A DNA stretch of 64,000 nucleotides from Tridacna crocea (GCA_943736015.1 OX031064.1:32487361-32551360), one strand, 5' to 3'. Shown: positions 54,158-64,000, numbered from the stretch's first letter. Numbers and translations: made by a program. Notes: a model not told the origin generated them from the sequence alone.

Positions 54158-54382
54158 TAATCCTGTACAACATAATTCTGTATTTTAGTATCCACTTGGC
54201 AAGAAAGCTTTTGAAAATATTAAAGGAAAAGGAAAAAATGCTGGTAACTAGCATTTTCTCCGTTTCCATCAATGTTTTCAATTTCTACAAATTGCAAATG
54301 CCATCATTTTTGCCATTTGTGTTATCTGAACATTTTTTGAATTGGACAAAGCTAAAACTCTTTTATGTTGTACAGAATTGAT
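54158..54382 (+). mobile_element. MITE A, forward, decayed
   Basis: TTAATCCTGTACAACATAAT start; core aaaatgctggtaactagcat; end tgttgtacagaattga. Confidence 0.7.
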
Positions 54383-54607
54383 ACACATGTGATAATAATT
54401 TAACAGACCAATGTTTTTAATCTTTGTTGTCTTAATTCTCATAAAAGTTTTATATTTTAATTCCATCACCGACATTTTATGACCATATATATAAGATTTT
54501 GTTTTACTTGAGAAATGGTTTCAGAGTTACTACTTTTAAGTGTCTGCATTTAAAATGGGTTGACTTTATTTGAGGATGTATTAGCTTGTGAGATTAATTT
54601 GTTTAAA

Positions 54608-54906
54608 ACTAACTCTTTACCAAACAACAAAACTTTAGTCTTGTCTAGATTGAAAGCATTTGCAGACGACAATCTCATTGTGGCTCAAATTGTTCAAATT
54701 TTCTGTGAAAGTGTCCAAACAAAAAGCACATGCAGATGACAAAATAATCGTAACTAAAAAATTGATTTTGTTTCCAGCAGGGTAGAAAACATTTTGGGAT
54801 AAGGAGAAAATGCTGGTTACCAGCATTTTCTCCTTTTTCCACAATGTTTGTAAAAGGCCTCTTTCTCAGGGTCGGTAAAAGTCGGAATCGTGTGGTAAAG
54901 AGTTAA
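54608..54906 (-). mobile_element. MITE A, reverse, enlarged by an arm duplication
   Basis: TTAACTCTTTACCAAACAAC to GTGTGGTAAAGAGTTAA, about 70 bp longer than usual because the arm gcatttgcagacgacaa recurs as gcacatgcagatgacaa 80 bp later. Confidence 0.8.
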
Positions 54907-55447
54907 AATCTTTGTTCGGAACAGTAGTTTTAAGTATCAGAAAAAGTTTGGTGTTTCAGCAACTTGCGAAATCCAATCAAATCAACCCAATCCCCAGTGT
55001 GGTATACTAATAAGTTTAGCCAAGATTATCTAACAAATTTTGACCTGGTTTGACCTTAACTCTCGATTGACCTTTCTGTAAACGTGAGTTTGGCACAACC
55101 CCCATAGTATCGCAGTATATCGGTTGTCAAACCTGACAAGCTAATCAAAATATGGTGTCGAATACAAAGAGAAAGAGCATTTATTTCAGTTTTATTCCTA
55201 GCTGATATTTCGCTCTGGGTTAATTACAACAATTTTTTTAAAATTTTAATTGATTGATAACACAATAGCTGTTTTGATACTTAAATAGACATGATAAAGT
55301 CATCGCATGTCTATAACAAATTGTGTCAGACTAATGCTGCTTTTTCATTGGCCAATTGGAAGACCTGTCAATCAAAATCAGCAGAAAGGTCAATTTCCTC
55401 ATGTATGATATGCAAAGTGTTCTCCCAACCCACATTTCATTCGACAG
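54907..55447. other. Intronic, no recognised feature
   Basis: No repeat matches. 55270-55447 leads into the exon 5 acceptor. Confidence 0.45.
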
Positions 55448-55523
55448 GATACAGGTGAATTGTTGAAGGTGCTGCCACCTGGGGAAGACGTTGACTTCCA
55501 GAAGTCTGCTGACCATCGTACAC
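55448..55523 (+). CDS. HEATR4: HEATR4-like, exon 5
   Basis: Acceptor catttcattcgacag, donor GTAAGACG. Starts on a codon boundary, matching exon 4, and ends after one base. The 25-residue peptide begins DTGELLKVLPPGEDVDFQKS. Short, but the splice sites and phase fit on both sides. Confidence 0.8.
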
Positions 55524-55675
55524 GTAAGACGGCAAAGAGCAATGCCTCTCTCATGCAAATCAGTCAGTATTTACTTTTTTGTTCATTTTCTTTTCTCATC
55601 ATAACTCAAACATAACCCATTGCTGTTCTTTTTTCTTTCAGGCACTTATACTTACTGTACGCATTGAACAACCTG

Positions 55676-56262
55676 GGACCGTACTCACCAACCATTCTGA
55701 TGAACATCTTTAGTCATTTCATAGATTTAGAAAGTAACACAGCATCTGATAGGCTAAACCACTTGGTTTAGGCAATCAGAATCTGTGTTACTTTCAAATT
55801 CATAAAATTCTTTGGAAGAAGATGAAGAATGGTGTTAAGAATGGTAAGTGAATACAGACCCAAATAACACATAAGAAATAAATATAATTTTGAGGAACTT
55901 TCTTTGTCATATTATAGATTTAGAAAGTAAAACAATATCTGATTGGCTAAACCGCTTGGTTTAGGCAATCAGAAGCTGTGTTACTTTATAATTCATAACA
56001 TTCCTTAGAAGATGAATGTTGTTAAGAATGGTAAGTGAATACAGACCCAAATTACACATAAGAATTAAGAATAATTTTGATGTACTTTCTTAGTCATATT
56101 ATAAATTTAGAAAGTAACACAACATCTGATTGGCTAAACCACTTGGTTTAGCCAGTTAGATATTGTGTTACTTTCAAATATAGAAAATTCTTCAGAGGAA
56201 GACGAAATACATGTACATGTACCCTATGTTGTTAAGAAAAGTTAGCAAATATAGACCCTATT
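55676..56262. mobile_element. Fold-back element B, three copies in tandem
   Basis: Copies at about 55676-55862, 55900-56046 and 56080-56262, each with the centre ttggctaaaccgcttggttt or a variant and an end gaatggtaagtgaatacaga. The second and third lack the left accaaccattct terminus, so this is a local tandem amplification rather than three insertions. Confidence 0.8.
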
Positions 56263-56458
56263 CAAAATAAACATAAAAGACCAATGAGACTAGTAGAGAG
56301 AACAAAATAATACTAACCAAACTTTGATTCTATGTTTCAGGAAAATCTCCATTAAAAATAACTTCAGAGCCCACTATTGGAATTTTGCATCAGCAATTTA
56401 CTGATTTCTCAACTTTATTTCATGCTTTTACTATGCTGTTTTGTTTTTCCAGAATTCT

Positions 56459-56694
56459 GAACTCTTTACCAAACGACAAAAATTGTCCAAATTGAAAGCA
56501 CTTGCAGCCGACAAAATAAATGTGACTGAAAAATTGAAATTTGATTTTGATTTTGGAAGGGTAGAAAACATTTTGGGCAAAGGAGAAAATGCTGGTAACC
56601 AGCATTTTCTCCTTTTCCTACAATGTTTTCAAAGCTTTCTTTCACAGGGTCGGTAAAGGTCGGTAAAGGTCGAGATGGTGCAGTAAAGAGTGAA
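56459..56694 (-). mobile_element. MITE A, reverse
   Basis: gaactctttaccaaacgaca start; ttgattttga repeated; core at 56570-56622; ggtcggtaaa duplicated at the right; end gtgcagtaaagagtga. Confidence 0.8.
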
Positions 56695-56714
56695 AGTCCT
56701 GAAACCAAACAAGG

Positions 56715-56921
56715 TTAAATGTTTTTACAGACAGTGTAGATTTAGATCAAACTGCATAAAATGAGCAGTCTGATCTTAGATCTTCATTGTCTGCTACTAT
56801 GTTATATATTACTATCATTATATATTATTATTATATGTTATTGAAAATAGAAATATCATGGGCTGTTTTTCCTAACTAATTAAAGATGTCCAAATTCTTA
56901 ATTCAGCACAGTATGGGTTAA
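56715..56921 (+). mobile_element. TTAA element G
   Basis: TTAAATGTTTTTACAGACAG start, hairpin agatttagatcaaactgcat / gcagtctgatcttagatc (56729-56783), end agtatgggttaa. Confidence 0.72.
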
Positions 56922-57542
56922 TATCATTCATATTTTCTTATATCAGCCAAATGGTTGACATAGAGGGTATTTGAGTTTTTTTTGGTTAAAGATCAAAATT
57001 TATTTCATTTAGTGGACATCATCATTAATATTTTCATTAGTGGTACAGTTTATGAGTGACAATATGACCAATGGTGTTCATGAGATTAAATAAATTTCAA
57101 TCTTTAACGGGCAAAATCAAAATATTCTATTTATTTCATGCTTTTAACCCTTTCTGGGAGGATCTCTTTCAAAATCCAGCACAGTTCTTTTCAGTTTTTC
57201 CATGCCGTGTACCCCCTCCGCATAGCAACACATTACAATATCACATCAAGGGTGAGAAAATGATGCCATATTTCCATCTGGTTGTGAGTCACACACATTT
57301 TACCTATGTAACTAGAATATCAAAATCAGTATTTTCTCTGGTTGTAAGCATGAAATATCGAAAATATATTTCACCAATATTTCTAGATAACCAACCAGAA
57401 AGCATGAAATAAGGAAAAATATTATCTGTGCTCAAATCTTTATTTTTTTTTCTCTATGATGAAAGTTATTTACCATGCCATTTGTACCAAAGCAAACCTC
57501 GGTTTTTCTTTCCATTTAACCATATTTGGTGTTGTTGTATAG

Positions 57543-57671
57543 CTGATGAGACAGAAAAACTTGATATTGCAAAAAAAGGACGTGACATGAAAAAGTACCA
57601 TCCAGATGAATTGTTACGAAAGCTGCAGGAAAAGAAACAAATGGAAAATATTGCTAGCCCTTTGAACATAA
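57543..57671 (+). CDS. HEATR4: HEATR4-like, exon 6
   Basis: Acceptor gttgttgtatag, two bases completing the codon from exon 5. The peptide is basic and helical (KLDIAKKGRDMKKYHPDELL ... KLQEKKQMENIASPLNI). I chose the donor at 57672 (a|GTTTGT) because it is the only nearby GT that gives the phase exon 7 requires; it is a non-optimal donor, but exon 7 uses the same GTTTGT form. Confidence 0.78.
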
Positions 57672-57720
57672 GTTTGTGAATGAGTTGCGTTTTGTATTCA
57701 GTTACAATTTGATTCATTTA

Positions 57721-57942
57721 TTAACCCTTTACCTGATATGCCAATTTGAGGCTCTTCCATTTTAGCAGCAAATAAAGATATGTCAAAAGTATGGACAAAT
57801 GAGGACACTCTGATTGAGCGGAAAACATTGTGGGAAAAGGAGAAATTGCTCATTAAGAGCAATTTCTCCTTTTCCCACAATGTTTTTAAAAGCTGTTTGT
57901 TGTTGATACGTCAAAATGAATATCTATGGAGTAAAGGGTTAA
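57721..57942 (+). mobile_element. MITE A2, array member 1 of 3
   Basis: TTAACCCTTTACCTGATATG to GGAGTAAAGGGTTAA; inner palindrome gaaattgctcattaagagca. Begins 50 bp after the HEATR4 exon 6 donor. Confidence 0.9.
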
Positions 57943-58166
57943 CTCTTTACCACACACAAAAATTAAAGACTTGTCAAAATCGAAAGAATTTGCAGACGAC
58001 AAAATGAAGGTGGCTGAAAAATTGAAATTCCTTTTTGGAAGGGTAGAAAACATTGTGGGAAAAGGAAAAAATGCTGGTTGCCAGCATTTTCTCCTTTTCC
58101 GACAATGTTTCAAAAGGCTTCTTTCTCAGGGTCATTAAAAGTTGGGATTTTGTGGTAAAGAGTTAA
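57939..58166 (-). mobile_element. MITE A, reverse, array member 2 of 3
   Basis: TTAACTCTTTACCACACACA to TTGTGGTAAAGAGTTAA; shares its TTAA with the elements on both sides. Confidence 0.9.
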
Positions 58167-58523
58167 GGTAAGACCTGTGTAATGCACTTCTGGTGAAAAT
58201 TCTAATTGGTTGATAAAAAAGGATAAATAAGGATTTATGTAGAAATAATATTTTTGCACATTTCTCATTGATCAGAAATTCCATTTATGTCTGTCTTGAA
58301 ATTATTTTTTGATACTTTTGTTAGTTTTCTGAAAAGGGAGGTAATTATTATCTCTTTTTGAATTGAGAATATAGTGGTTTTACATTTATAAATGATAATT
58401 CAAAGAAGGAAAAAATGAATTGGTGAAAGTAGTTCAATAATATACATTTTTAATTATAGCTAATTTTGCAGGATGATATTTTAGTGGAAATAGCTGTTTT
58501 CCATTACACAGGTTTCACCTTAA
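58163..58523 (+). mobile_element. TTAA element D, intact, array member 3 of 3
   Basis: TTAAGGTAAGACCTGTGTAA to CACAGGTTTCACCTTAA, about 360 bp, AT-rich and non-coding. This is the uninterrupted counterpart of 14518-15143. Confidence 0.87.
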
Positions 58524-58774
58524 ACAGAGATATCTTGTACTAGTTTGATTTTCTTTTTTCTTGTACTGAGTACATTTAAAAAAAAACAAAATAGACATGC
58601 ACAATGTGTACAAACCAGTAAAACTGTCTTGTTTTAGGATCCACTTTTTTTTTTTTAAATTATTTAAGCTTTGCGCTTTCTTTCACATAAGTTGTACAGA
58701 TCAATCTATCTGATAACTCTGCAAATTCCTTTCCTAGAATTGATGAAAGATCTAGTCATTGCAACAGAATTCAT

Positions 58775-58960
58775 TTCTGTCTCTGCATTGACCACTGTTT
58801 CAATGATGGATGTGTAGGAAAGCAGATGGGATGAAAAAGGAAAGCTACATATAATCTACCGTAATTTTAGTGATCTGCACTCTCTGATTTTAAAGAAACT
58901 CCAGGTAAAGCATGGCTAGACATGTGCACTAATGAAGAACGAAAGAAAGATTCTGTTTCT
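58775..58960 (+). mobile_element. SINE-3 body, copy
   Basis: tctctgcattgaccactgtt, tgatgg, gtaggaaagcagatgggatg, then aactccaggtaaagcatggc and acatgtgcac follow the order of 63810-63950. Confidence 0.65.
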
Positions 58961-59435
58961 GTATGTTTTTTTTTCTTCAGTCTTGTGTATATATTCCTTG
59001 CACTGGCAAGTGCACCTACCATGCACACCTGAAGTTCCTTTTACCAGTACTCTGCTTAACATTTGTCCCAACATACTGACCAATTCCTAGTAAAAATCAA
59101 AGTCTCTCTTATATAAATCTAGATCTACATGCAATGAGGAATGTTCTCTAGTAAATGTTCTTTACAAGTATGTGAATCAGTAATTATTCCAAGTTATTTT
59201 TCTGGTCATAAATTAATGAAATTGCAAAGGAACTGTCTTATTTTGTTAAGGAAATCAGGGACAGTTTGCCCTATTTCACATGTATAAATCTACGAAAGAA
59301 AAATGCTTTCTACTTTTGACAATGCTCAAAATTAGTTTTGATAAAGCCAGAATTCGACCTTAGAACCGTTTGGTTTCAAGATCTAAAATCTAGCTCGTCA
59401 TCGTATTTAATAGATATATTATATGTTCTACAAAT
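58961..59435. other. Intronic, no recognised feature
   Basis: No family match seen. Confidence 0.4.
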
Positions 59436-59439
59436 CATT

Positions 59440-59650
59440 CATGTCGCTCGTATTGAGGCTTTGTTCAAATCCCACCACATGCGGTTTATATTTCTGCTAT
59501 GCATTTGTTCATTTGTTTCTTTGTTAAAGATTTCTGTTTGTAAGGTGGGGGCTTGTCCAGCATTGGGCATTTAGCCATCAGCCCCATTTATTGTCTAAAA
59601 CTAGACTTTCTGCCTAATAAGGAATTGAGTACCAATCAATAAGTGATTAC
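59440..59650 (+). mobile_element. SINE-1, 5'-truncated plus-strand copy
   Basis: B box remnant tttgttcaaatcccaccaca, then gcatttgttcatttgtttct, tgtccagcattgggcattta and gactttctgcctaataagg, the reverse complement of the bodies at 39700-40110. Confidence 0.75.
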
Positions 59651-59654
59651 TTTA

Positions 59655-59825
59655 CAGGCCCGTAGGAACAGGGGGGGCTAGGGGGGGGCTAAGCCCCCCC
59701 CAGTAATTTTGACAGTCATGGTAATCGAAATTACCCTTTGTCGCGGAGAGTTTCAAACGACGCAAAATTTTCCAAAAAATACAAGTTAGCCCCCCCAATC
59801 TTGAATTGCTTCCTACGTGCTTGCT
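59655..59825. repeat. Repeat E, copy 2, with G and C tracts
   Basis: gcccgtaggaacaggggggg, a ggggggg/ccccccc fold-back, then the portion shared with 20400-20528 ending ttgaattgcttcctacgtgc. Confidence 0.6.
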
Positions 59826-59880
59826 TTAAGAAAGGGTATGTTATGGGAGGCCACTCTGTGGATCCATAGAAATCATTTCG

Positions 59881-60136
59881 TTAACTCTTTACCACACAAT
59901 CCCAACTTTTAACGACCCTGAGATAAAAGCCTTTTGAAAACATTGTAGGAAAAGGAGAAAATGCTGGTAACCAGCATTTTCTCCTTTTCCCACAATGTTT
60001 TCTAACCTGCCGGAACAAATTTCGATTTTTAAGCTTCCTTTAATTTGTCGTCGGCATTTTCTCCTTTTCCTACAATGTTTTCAGTAGGCTTCTTCCTCTG
60101 GGTTGTAAAAACAAGGGATTGTTTGGTAAAAGGTTA
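59881..60136. mobile_element. MITE A, mirror-image recombinant
   Basis: Starts as a forward copy (TTAACTCTTTACCACACAAT, full core at 59940-60000, then tttaatttgtcgtcgg) and switches directly into gcattttctccttttcctac, which is the right half of a reverse copy ending GTTTGGTAAAAGGTTAA. Both ends therefore carry the same arm type. Confidence 0.75.
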
Positions 60137-60189
60137 AGGCTTCTTTCCCAGGGTCATAAAAAAACAGGGATTGTTTGGCAAGGGGTTAA
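60137..60189 (-). mobile_element. MITE A, solo right end
   Basis: gcttctttcccagggtcata to GTTTGGCAAGGGGTTAA, repeating the terminus of its neighbour. Confidence 0.72.
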
Positions 60190-60199
60190 AAATCTTTCC

Positions 60200-60450
60200 G
60201 TATTAAATTTATTTAGAGATTATTGTGTTCATCTTTGTGATATTAACATCTTATCGTATGTGTCAGGATACACTTCTACAGAGCTATTGTAGATGAAAAT
60301 TTGAGTTTGGCTCAAATGGTTACAATGTCTTTGAAAGGATAGACATTGTAGAAAAAGGAAAAAAATATGACTGCTTGCATTTTCTCCTAATCCTACAGTG
60401 ATGTCAAATACGATCTTCTTCATGGCTGATAAAACATGATCTGCTTGGTA
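60200..60450. mobile_element. MITE A, decayed
   Basis: ggatagacattgtagaaaaa, ctgcttgcattttctcctaa and gatctgcttggtaaga remain. Confidence 0.45.
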
Positions 60451-60489
60451 AGAGGAAAAGATGTGTGGCTTAAATGATGAAATTTAGCA

Positions 60490-60720
60490 GTAAAATGGCA
60501 CAAAACATTGTGGGTAAAGAAAGAAATTTGAATGTTACCAGCACTTTGTTCTTTTCCCACAATGTTTTCAAAAACTTTTTTTTTTCCTACAATTGTTTGG
60601 GTAAAAGTTAGGTAGCATAAATGTGAGGGCTTTTGAAAATATTGTGGTAAAAAAATTAGGAATTGTTTGCAGCATTTTCTGTTTTTGTCTCTCAAAGAGA
60701 AATGTCATGATTGTAAATTC
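60490..60720. mobile_element. MITE A, one or two decayed copies
   Basis: caaaacattgtgggtaaaga, gttaccagcactttgttctt and gaaaatattgtggtaaaa; termini lost. 60721-61359 shows nothing else. Confidence 0.45.
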
Positions 60721-61359
60721 TTTACATGTATAGGAGCTGGTGCCAATTTTCAATGTACAAGTATGCTTTTAGTCATTTCAGCATGATCATTTTTCAAAGA
60801 AAATGTTGGGGTATTGTCAAAGCGCTTTTTGTAGTGAAAGCATTGACTTTTTTTGTGGTATTTGTTGAAGACAATACCAATATGAATTCAATATTGAATT
60901 TTGAAGACCATGTATCTATTTTGTGCAAAGCCAAAGGAAGTAAACCCAATTAAACTCAATTTTTCTGAGACAAATGAATTTTTCGGTAGCACTCATGTAT
61001 ATAATTGGAAGTGGCACTTATTCACAAATAACCCTGACTTTGTCATGAGTACTCTCCCCTTCTACCAAAAAGCAATTCATTTGCTTAGTAGGTTGACTTT
61101 CTAGCCAATATTTGAATAATATTTCTCTTTCAAATTATCAGTTCTACACAATAGCTTCAATGGCAAATACCACTTCAACAGGGTCTGATGAAGGTCTTCA
61201 AGGTCTGATGAAGATAAAAAAAAAAATATTGTTTTGACTATTTTGTAATCTTATAACCCTCCTCAAGCATGGACATGAACACATACTTACACACCATGAT
61301 AACCATTTAATACTTTTGTCAGCAAATACATGTATAATGTTTTTATCATTCTGTCACAG

Positions 61360-61512
61360 TTGATGAATGGAGGACAAAATGGCACCTGGCAGGTCAGTAC
61401 TCAGACAGCACGCCTGATGATCTCATCAAGGATATGGCCGACATTCAACCTCATGTACGTCTGAAAGCAATTGCAACATGTGCTAAAGCTGCGGATTATA
61501 AGCCACCAGCAG
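61360..61512 (+). CDS. HEATR4: HEATR4-like, exon 7 (first HEAT-type repeat)
   Basis: Acceptor tcattctgtcacag, donor GTTTGTG at 61513. The peptide contains DEWRTKWHLAGQYSDSTPDD then LIKDMADIQPHVRLKAIATC. The second part has the helix-turn-helix spacing of a HEAT repeat (aliphatic positions, D-x-x-x-x-V-R-x-x-A). About residues 545-595. Ends after one base, completed by exon 8. Confidence 0.87.
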
Positions 61513-61747
61513 GTTTGTGTATTTACCTCGAAAATTGCTACTTAAATTGGAAATTGCATTCAATGAATAGTTGTTTATCCTATTGTAACTACGGGTATGC
61601 CCCTTTTATTGAACTTTTCACTAATAGAAAATAATAACTTTTACTTTTCTAATAGCAAGAAAACAGTTCTGCTGCAAGATTAAGTGACAATTCAGTTATG
61701 ATCCAGAACAAAAGGTTGGACAGTGGAGATCAGAAATCAGGGCCAGT

Positions 61748-61942
61748 GTCCGTATTCACCAACCATTCTTAAGAACATTCGTAGTCGTTTCTCTATGATT
61801 TTCCAAAGTTGAAAGTAACACAACTTATGATTGGCTAAACCATTTATTTTAAGCCAATCAGAAGTTTTGTTACTTTTCAGTTTGGAAAAACTTGGAGAAT
61901 AAGACTGAGAATATTCTTTAGAATGGCTGGTGAATACGGACC
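61748..61942. mobile_element. Fold-back element B, full
   Basis: GTCCGTATTCACCAACCATT to its complement; inner arms acacaacttatgattggcta and tagccaatcagaagttttgt (one base inserted: taagccaat). A G-element hairpin fragment (cagtctgatctttatctaca) follows to about 61990. Confidence 0.87.
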
Positions 61943-62047
61943 AAGAATGCACATTTTGTGCAGTCTGATCTTTATCTACACTGCCAACAAAAGATTCTGT
62001 GTTGTGAACAATTAGGAAAAAGTTGACAATTGTTCACATTCATTTTT

Positions 62048-62480
62048 AGCTCCACTGGCCGAAGGCCAGCGGGCTTTTGTCATGGCCCGGTGTCCGTTGT
62101 GCATCCGTGCGTGTGCTGACTTTTATTTCAAACATCTTCTTCTCAGAAACTACCCATCCAAATTTGATGAAACTTCACAGAAATGATTCTGCTATGGTCC
62201 TCTTCAAAATTTCTTGAAAGAATTTGATTCCTTACAAAACTCTGGTTGCCATGACAACAAAACTGAAAAAAAGAAACATTTTTAAAATTCTTCTTCTCTG
62301 GAACCACAAGGCCCAGGGTTACTGAATTTGGCATGTAGTTTTATCTAATGGAGCTTTAACAAGTTCCTTCATATTATAGGTCATGGGTCAAAATTGGCTC
62401 CATTCCAGGGATCACAAGTTTGACATGGGCCTCTATACATAATCACTTCAATTTAAGTATTAATCAAGGGAAATAAAAGA
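62048..62480 (-). mobile_element. Hairpin-tipped element, related to 31141-31895
   Basis: agctccactggccgaaggcc folds with agcgggct next to it, then tgtccgttgtgcatccgtgc (the GACG-type short repeats in reverse). The body includes cttcttctcagaaactaccc and gttgccatgacaac. Same architecture as 1-160 and 31740-31895, with a different hairpin sequence. Confidence 0.65.
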
Positions 62481-62744
62481 TAAAGTTTGTTACTATTTAC
62501 ACCCCTTGATTATCAAACTGTAGTGATACATGATTTGTGCTAAATATTAAGTTTTTTGATAGAAAAGAAAATATTCTGTTTTCAGGAAGAGTGATTCATT
62601 TTGATGCTAATAGTTATGCTCACATGAGTGGAGTATTGAATTCAGAATAAGGTTTCTATCATTCGGTTTTTTTTTTTCCAATAACTTTACCTTTCAAGCC
62701 AATAAATTAACCTGCTTGTATTGCCTGACAGAGTTCATCGTTTT

Positions 62745-63012
62745 CGAAGGCCCTCTTTTTCAGGGTCATGAACACTTCAATTTGTGTGGTAAAGGCTTGA
62801 AAAACCAGTGAAGCAATACAGGGCCATCATGGCCCTTATGTTAGCAATTTTGCAAGGAGGTAGTAACTTAGCCCTACCAAACAATAAAATTTTACAAAAG
62901 TCCATCTTGAATGATTTGCCAGACAGCAAATTAAGGGCATTTTCTCCTTTTCCCACAATATTTTCCACAAGCTTCTTTCTCAGGGTTGTTAAAGTCGTAA
63001 GGGCACTTAATG
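62745..63012 (-). mobile_element. MITE A fragments
   Basis: 62745-62800 keeps gccctctttttcagggtcat to tgtgtggtaaaggctt. 62870-63012 starts ccctaccaaacaataaaatt and jumps from the left arm to gcattttctccttttcccac, losing half of the core. 63013-63412 is otherwise unassigned. Confidence 0.6.
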
Positions 63013-63412
63013 GGCTGCCATTTGTGCCAAATAAATAATTGTCCTTGCCAGATAAAAACTGAAGGTAACCAAATAAGATGGTGGCCCTTTCATCCATATT
63101 CCTTTGTTTTTATCCTTGGTTCCCTTAGGGATGTTGCGATAAATATAACAGTGATTTATGATGCATGTTTAGGGTCAACATGTAATTCAAATCAAATTCT
63201 GTTCTTAATCATCAGGAACTCTGTATATATTGATTTGTAAAACAATCTAACTAGACTTACCTGAAATATTGTCTCAGGAAAAAAGCTGTTCAGTGCAAGA
63301 AAATCAAGGATAAAATCCAAGTAATACCTTTATCAAGGTCTAATGTAGTACTTTAGAAGAATCAAGGGAGATAACTGAAGAATGGTCCTCCTTACCTTTA
63401 CTATTTGAACAG

Positions 63413-63573
63413 ACTATGGTATCACCTTGGATTTCATGACCAAAGCGGTACAGGAGGAAGCCCTGCCTGAGAAACTGTTTGTTGCTCTGGAATGTTTACT
63501 GGATGATCCAGTAATCAAAGTACGGAAGGCAGCGGCTATCACTTTGTATTCCTTGAATAGACCATGTAAAAAG
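63413..63573 (+). CDS. HEATR4: HEATR4-like, exon 8 (HEAT repeat)
   Basis: Acceptor ctatttgaacag, donor GTAGGTTT. 161 nt, codon boundary at the end. The peptide EKLFVALECLLDDPVIKVRK followed by AAAITLYSL is a textbook HEAT repeat: helix A, D-P turn, V-R, helix B. It completes 649 codons over eight exons with no frame break. The rest of the HEAT array is off the right edge. Confidence 0.9.
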
Positions 63574-63698
63574 GTAGGTTTCTTGTTAGATTTCTCCTTT
63601 CATCAGAACATTTCTTTTTGCAGCCAGTGTACTGGAACTAGAATAACTTTAGTCTTAGCTTTCAGGCTGAAAAAGTATATGAGATTTATAGTTGGACT

Positions 63699-64000
63699 CT
63701 CCCAATTCCTGATAGCTCAATCGGAAGCGTGTAGGGCTTGAGAATGGGATTCCTGGTTCAATCGCGGGCTCGGCAGATTTCTTTGCCAAGATTAATGATA
63801 GTAATTGAGACAGGATTCATTCCTCCCTCATGACTGACCACTGTTTGGACAATCATGTGCATATGGGAAAGCAGCCAGTGGCTTGGAAAAAATATTGTGC
63901 TGAGTACTGTTAAAAAAAAGACTCCAGGAAAGAATGGATAGGTGCACTGGCCAACAAAGTATAAATGAAATAATGTTGAGAGTGGTTATAAACACCATAC
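63699..64000 (+). mobile_element. SINE-3, copy with intact tRNA head
   Basis: A box TAGCTCAATCGG at 63713-63724, B box GGTTCAATCGC at 63755-63765, then gaccactgtttggacaatca, gggaaagcagccagtggctt, gactccaggaaagaatggat and ggtgcactggcc. This copy shows that the headless copies at 18874, 33190, 43748 and 58775 belong to a tRNA-derived SINE. It runs to the window edge. Confidence 0.82.

Noticed and set aside
57428-57679. Treating the whole 83-codon frame around HEATR4 exon 6 as coding
   Set aside because: Only 57543-57671 is bounded by splice sites in the right phase; the upstream part is intron.
63713-63775. tRNA-like A and B boxes
   Set aside because: Followed by the SINE-3 body shared with four other copies; not a functional tRNA gene.

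Overview
This is a 64 kb piece of an animal nuclear genome, AT-rich and dominated by introns and short non-autonomous mobile elements. The repeat types (tRNA-derived SINEs, fold-back MITEs with a central hairpin, a hairpin-ended element of the GAGCAC...GTGCTC kind) and the two recognisable genes suggest a mollusc, most likely a bivalve. That assignment is an inference from remembered repeat styles and was not checked by search. No bacterial operons, rRNA, CRISPR arrays or long transposase/reverse-transcriptase ORFs are visible.

Two spliced genes can be followed by exact splice phase. (1) On the minus strand, a FANK1-like gene (fibronectin type III plus ankyrin repeats) has its start exon at 12112-12238 and its FN3-start exon at 702-873; the rest lies beyond the left edge. 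(2) On the plus strand, a HEAT-repeat gene, most probably HEATR4, starts at 38501 and has eight exons with consistent phases: 38501-39420, 43582-43724, 51106-51249, 52293-52513, 55448-55523, 57543-57671, 61360-61512 and 63413-63573. These give exactly 649 codons before the gene continues past the right edge. The genes point away from each other. Between them are two weak candidate first exons (plus 27501-27618; minus 32245-32302) that I do not recognise.

The rest is mobile DNA. The main component is one family, here called MITE A: about 60-70 full or partial copies of roughly 220-230 bp, bounded by TTAA and TIRs like TTAACYCTTTACCAMACRA, with a perfect hairpin at the centre. Its ends resemble piggyBac-type elements. 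Copies are often abutted so that two neighbours share one TTAA, and they form compound arrays with two other TTAA-ended families (D and G). Other elements are inserted inside MITE A or D copies and leave recognisable target duplications: a SINE at 33858-34077, a hAT-like element at 40614-42441, and a palindromic MITE at 14530-14789. Four MITE A copies end within about 50 bp of splice sites.

Other families are four tRNA-derived SINE groups, a long fold-back family B (ends GGCCTGTATTCACCAACC), a GATC-rich hairpin family G, and several inverted-repeat families (H, J, K, L). There are also a few local tandem repeats. The least repetitive stretches are 26040-27940 and 36440-38080.
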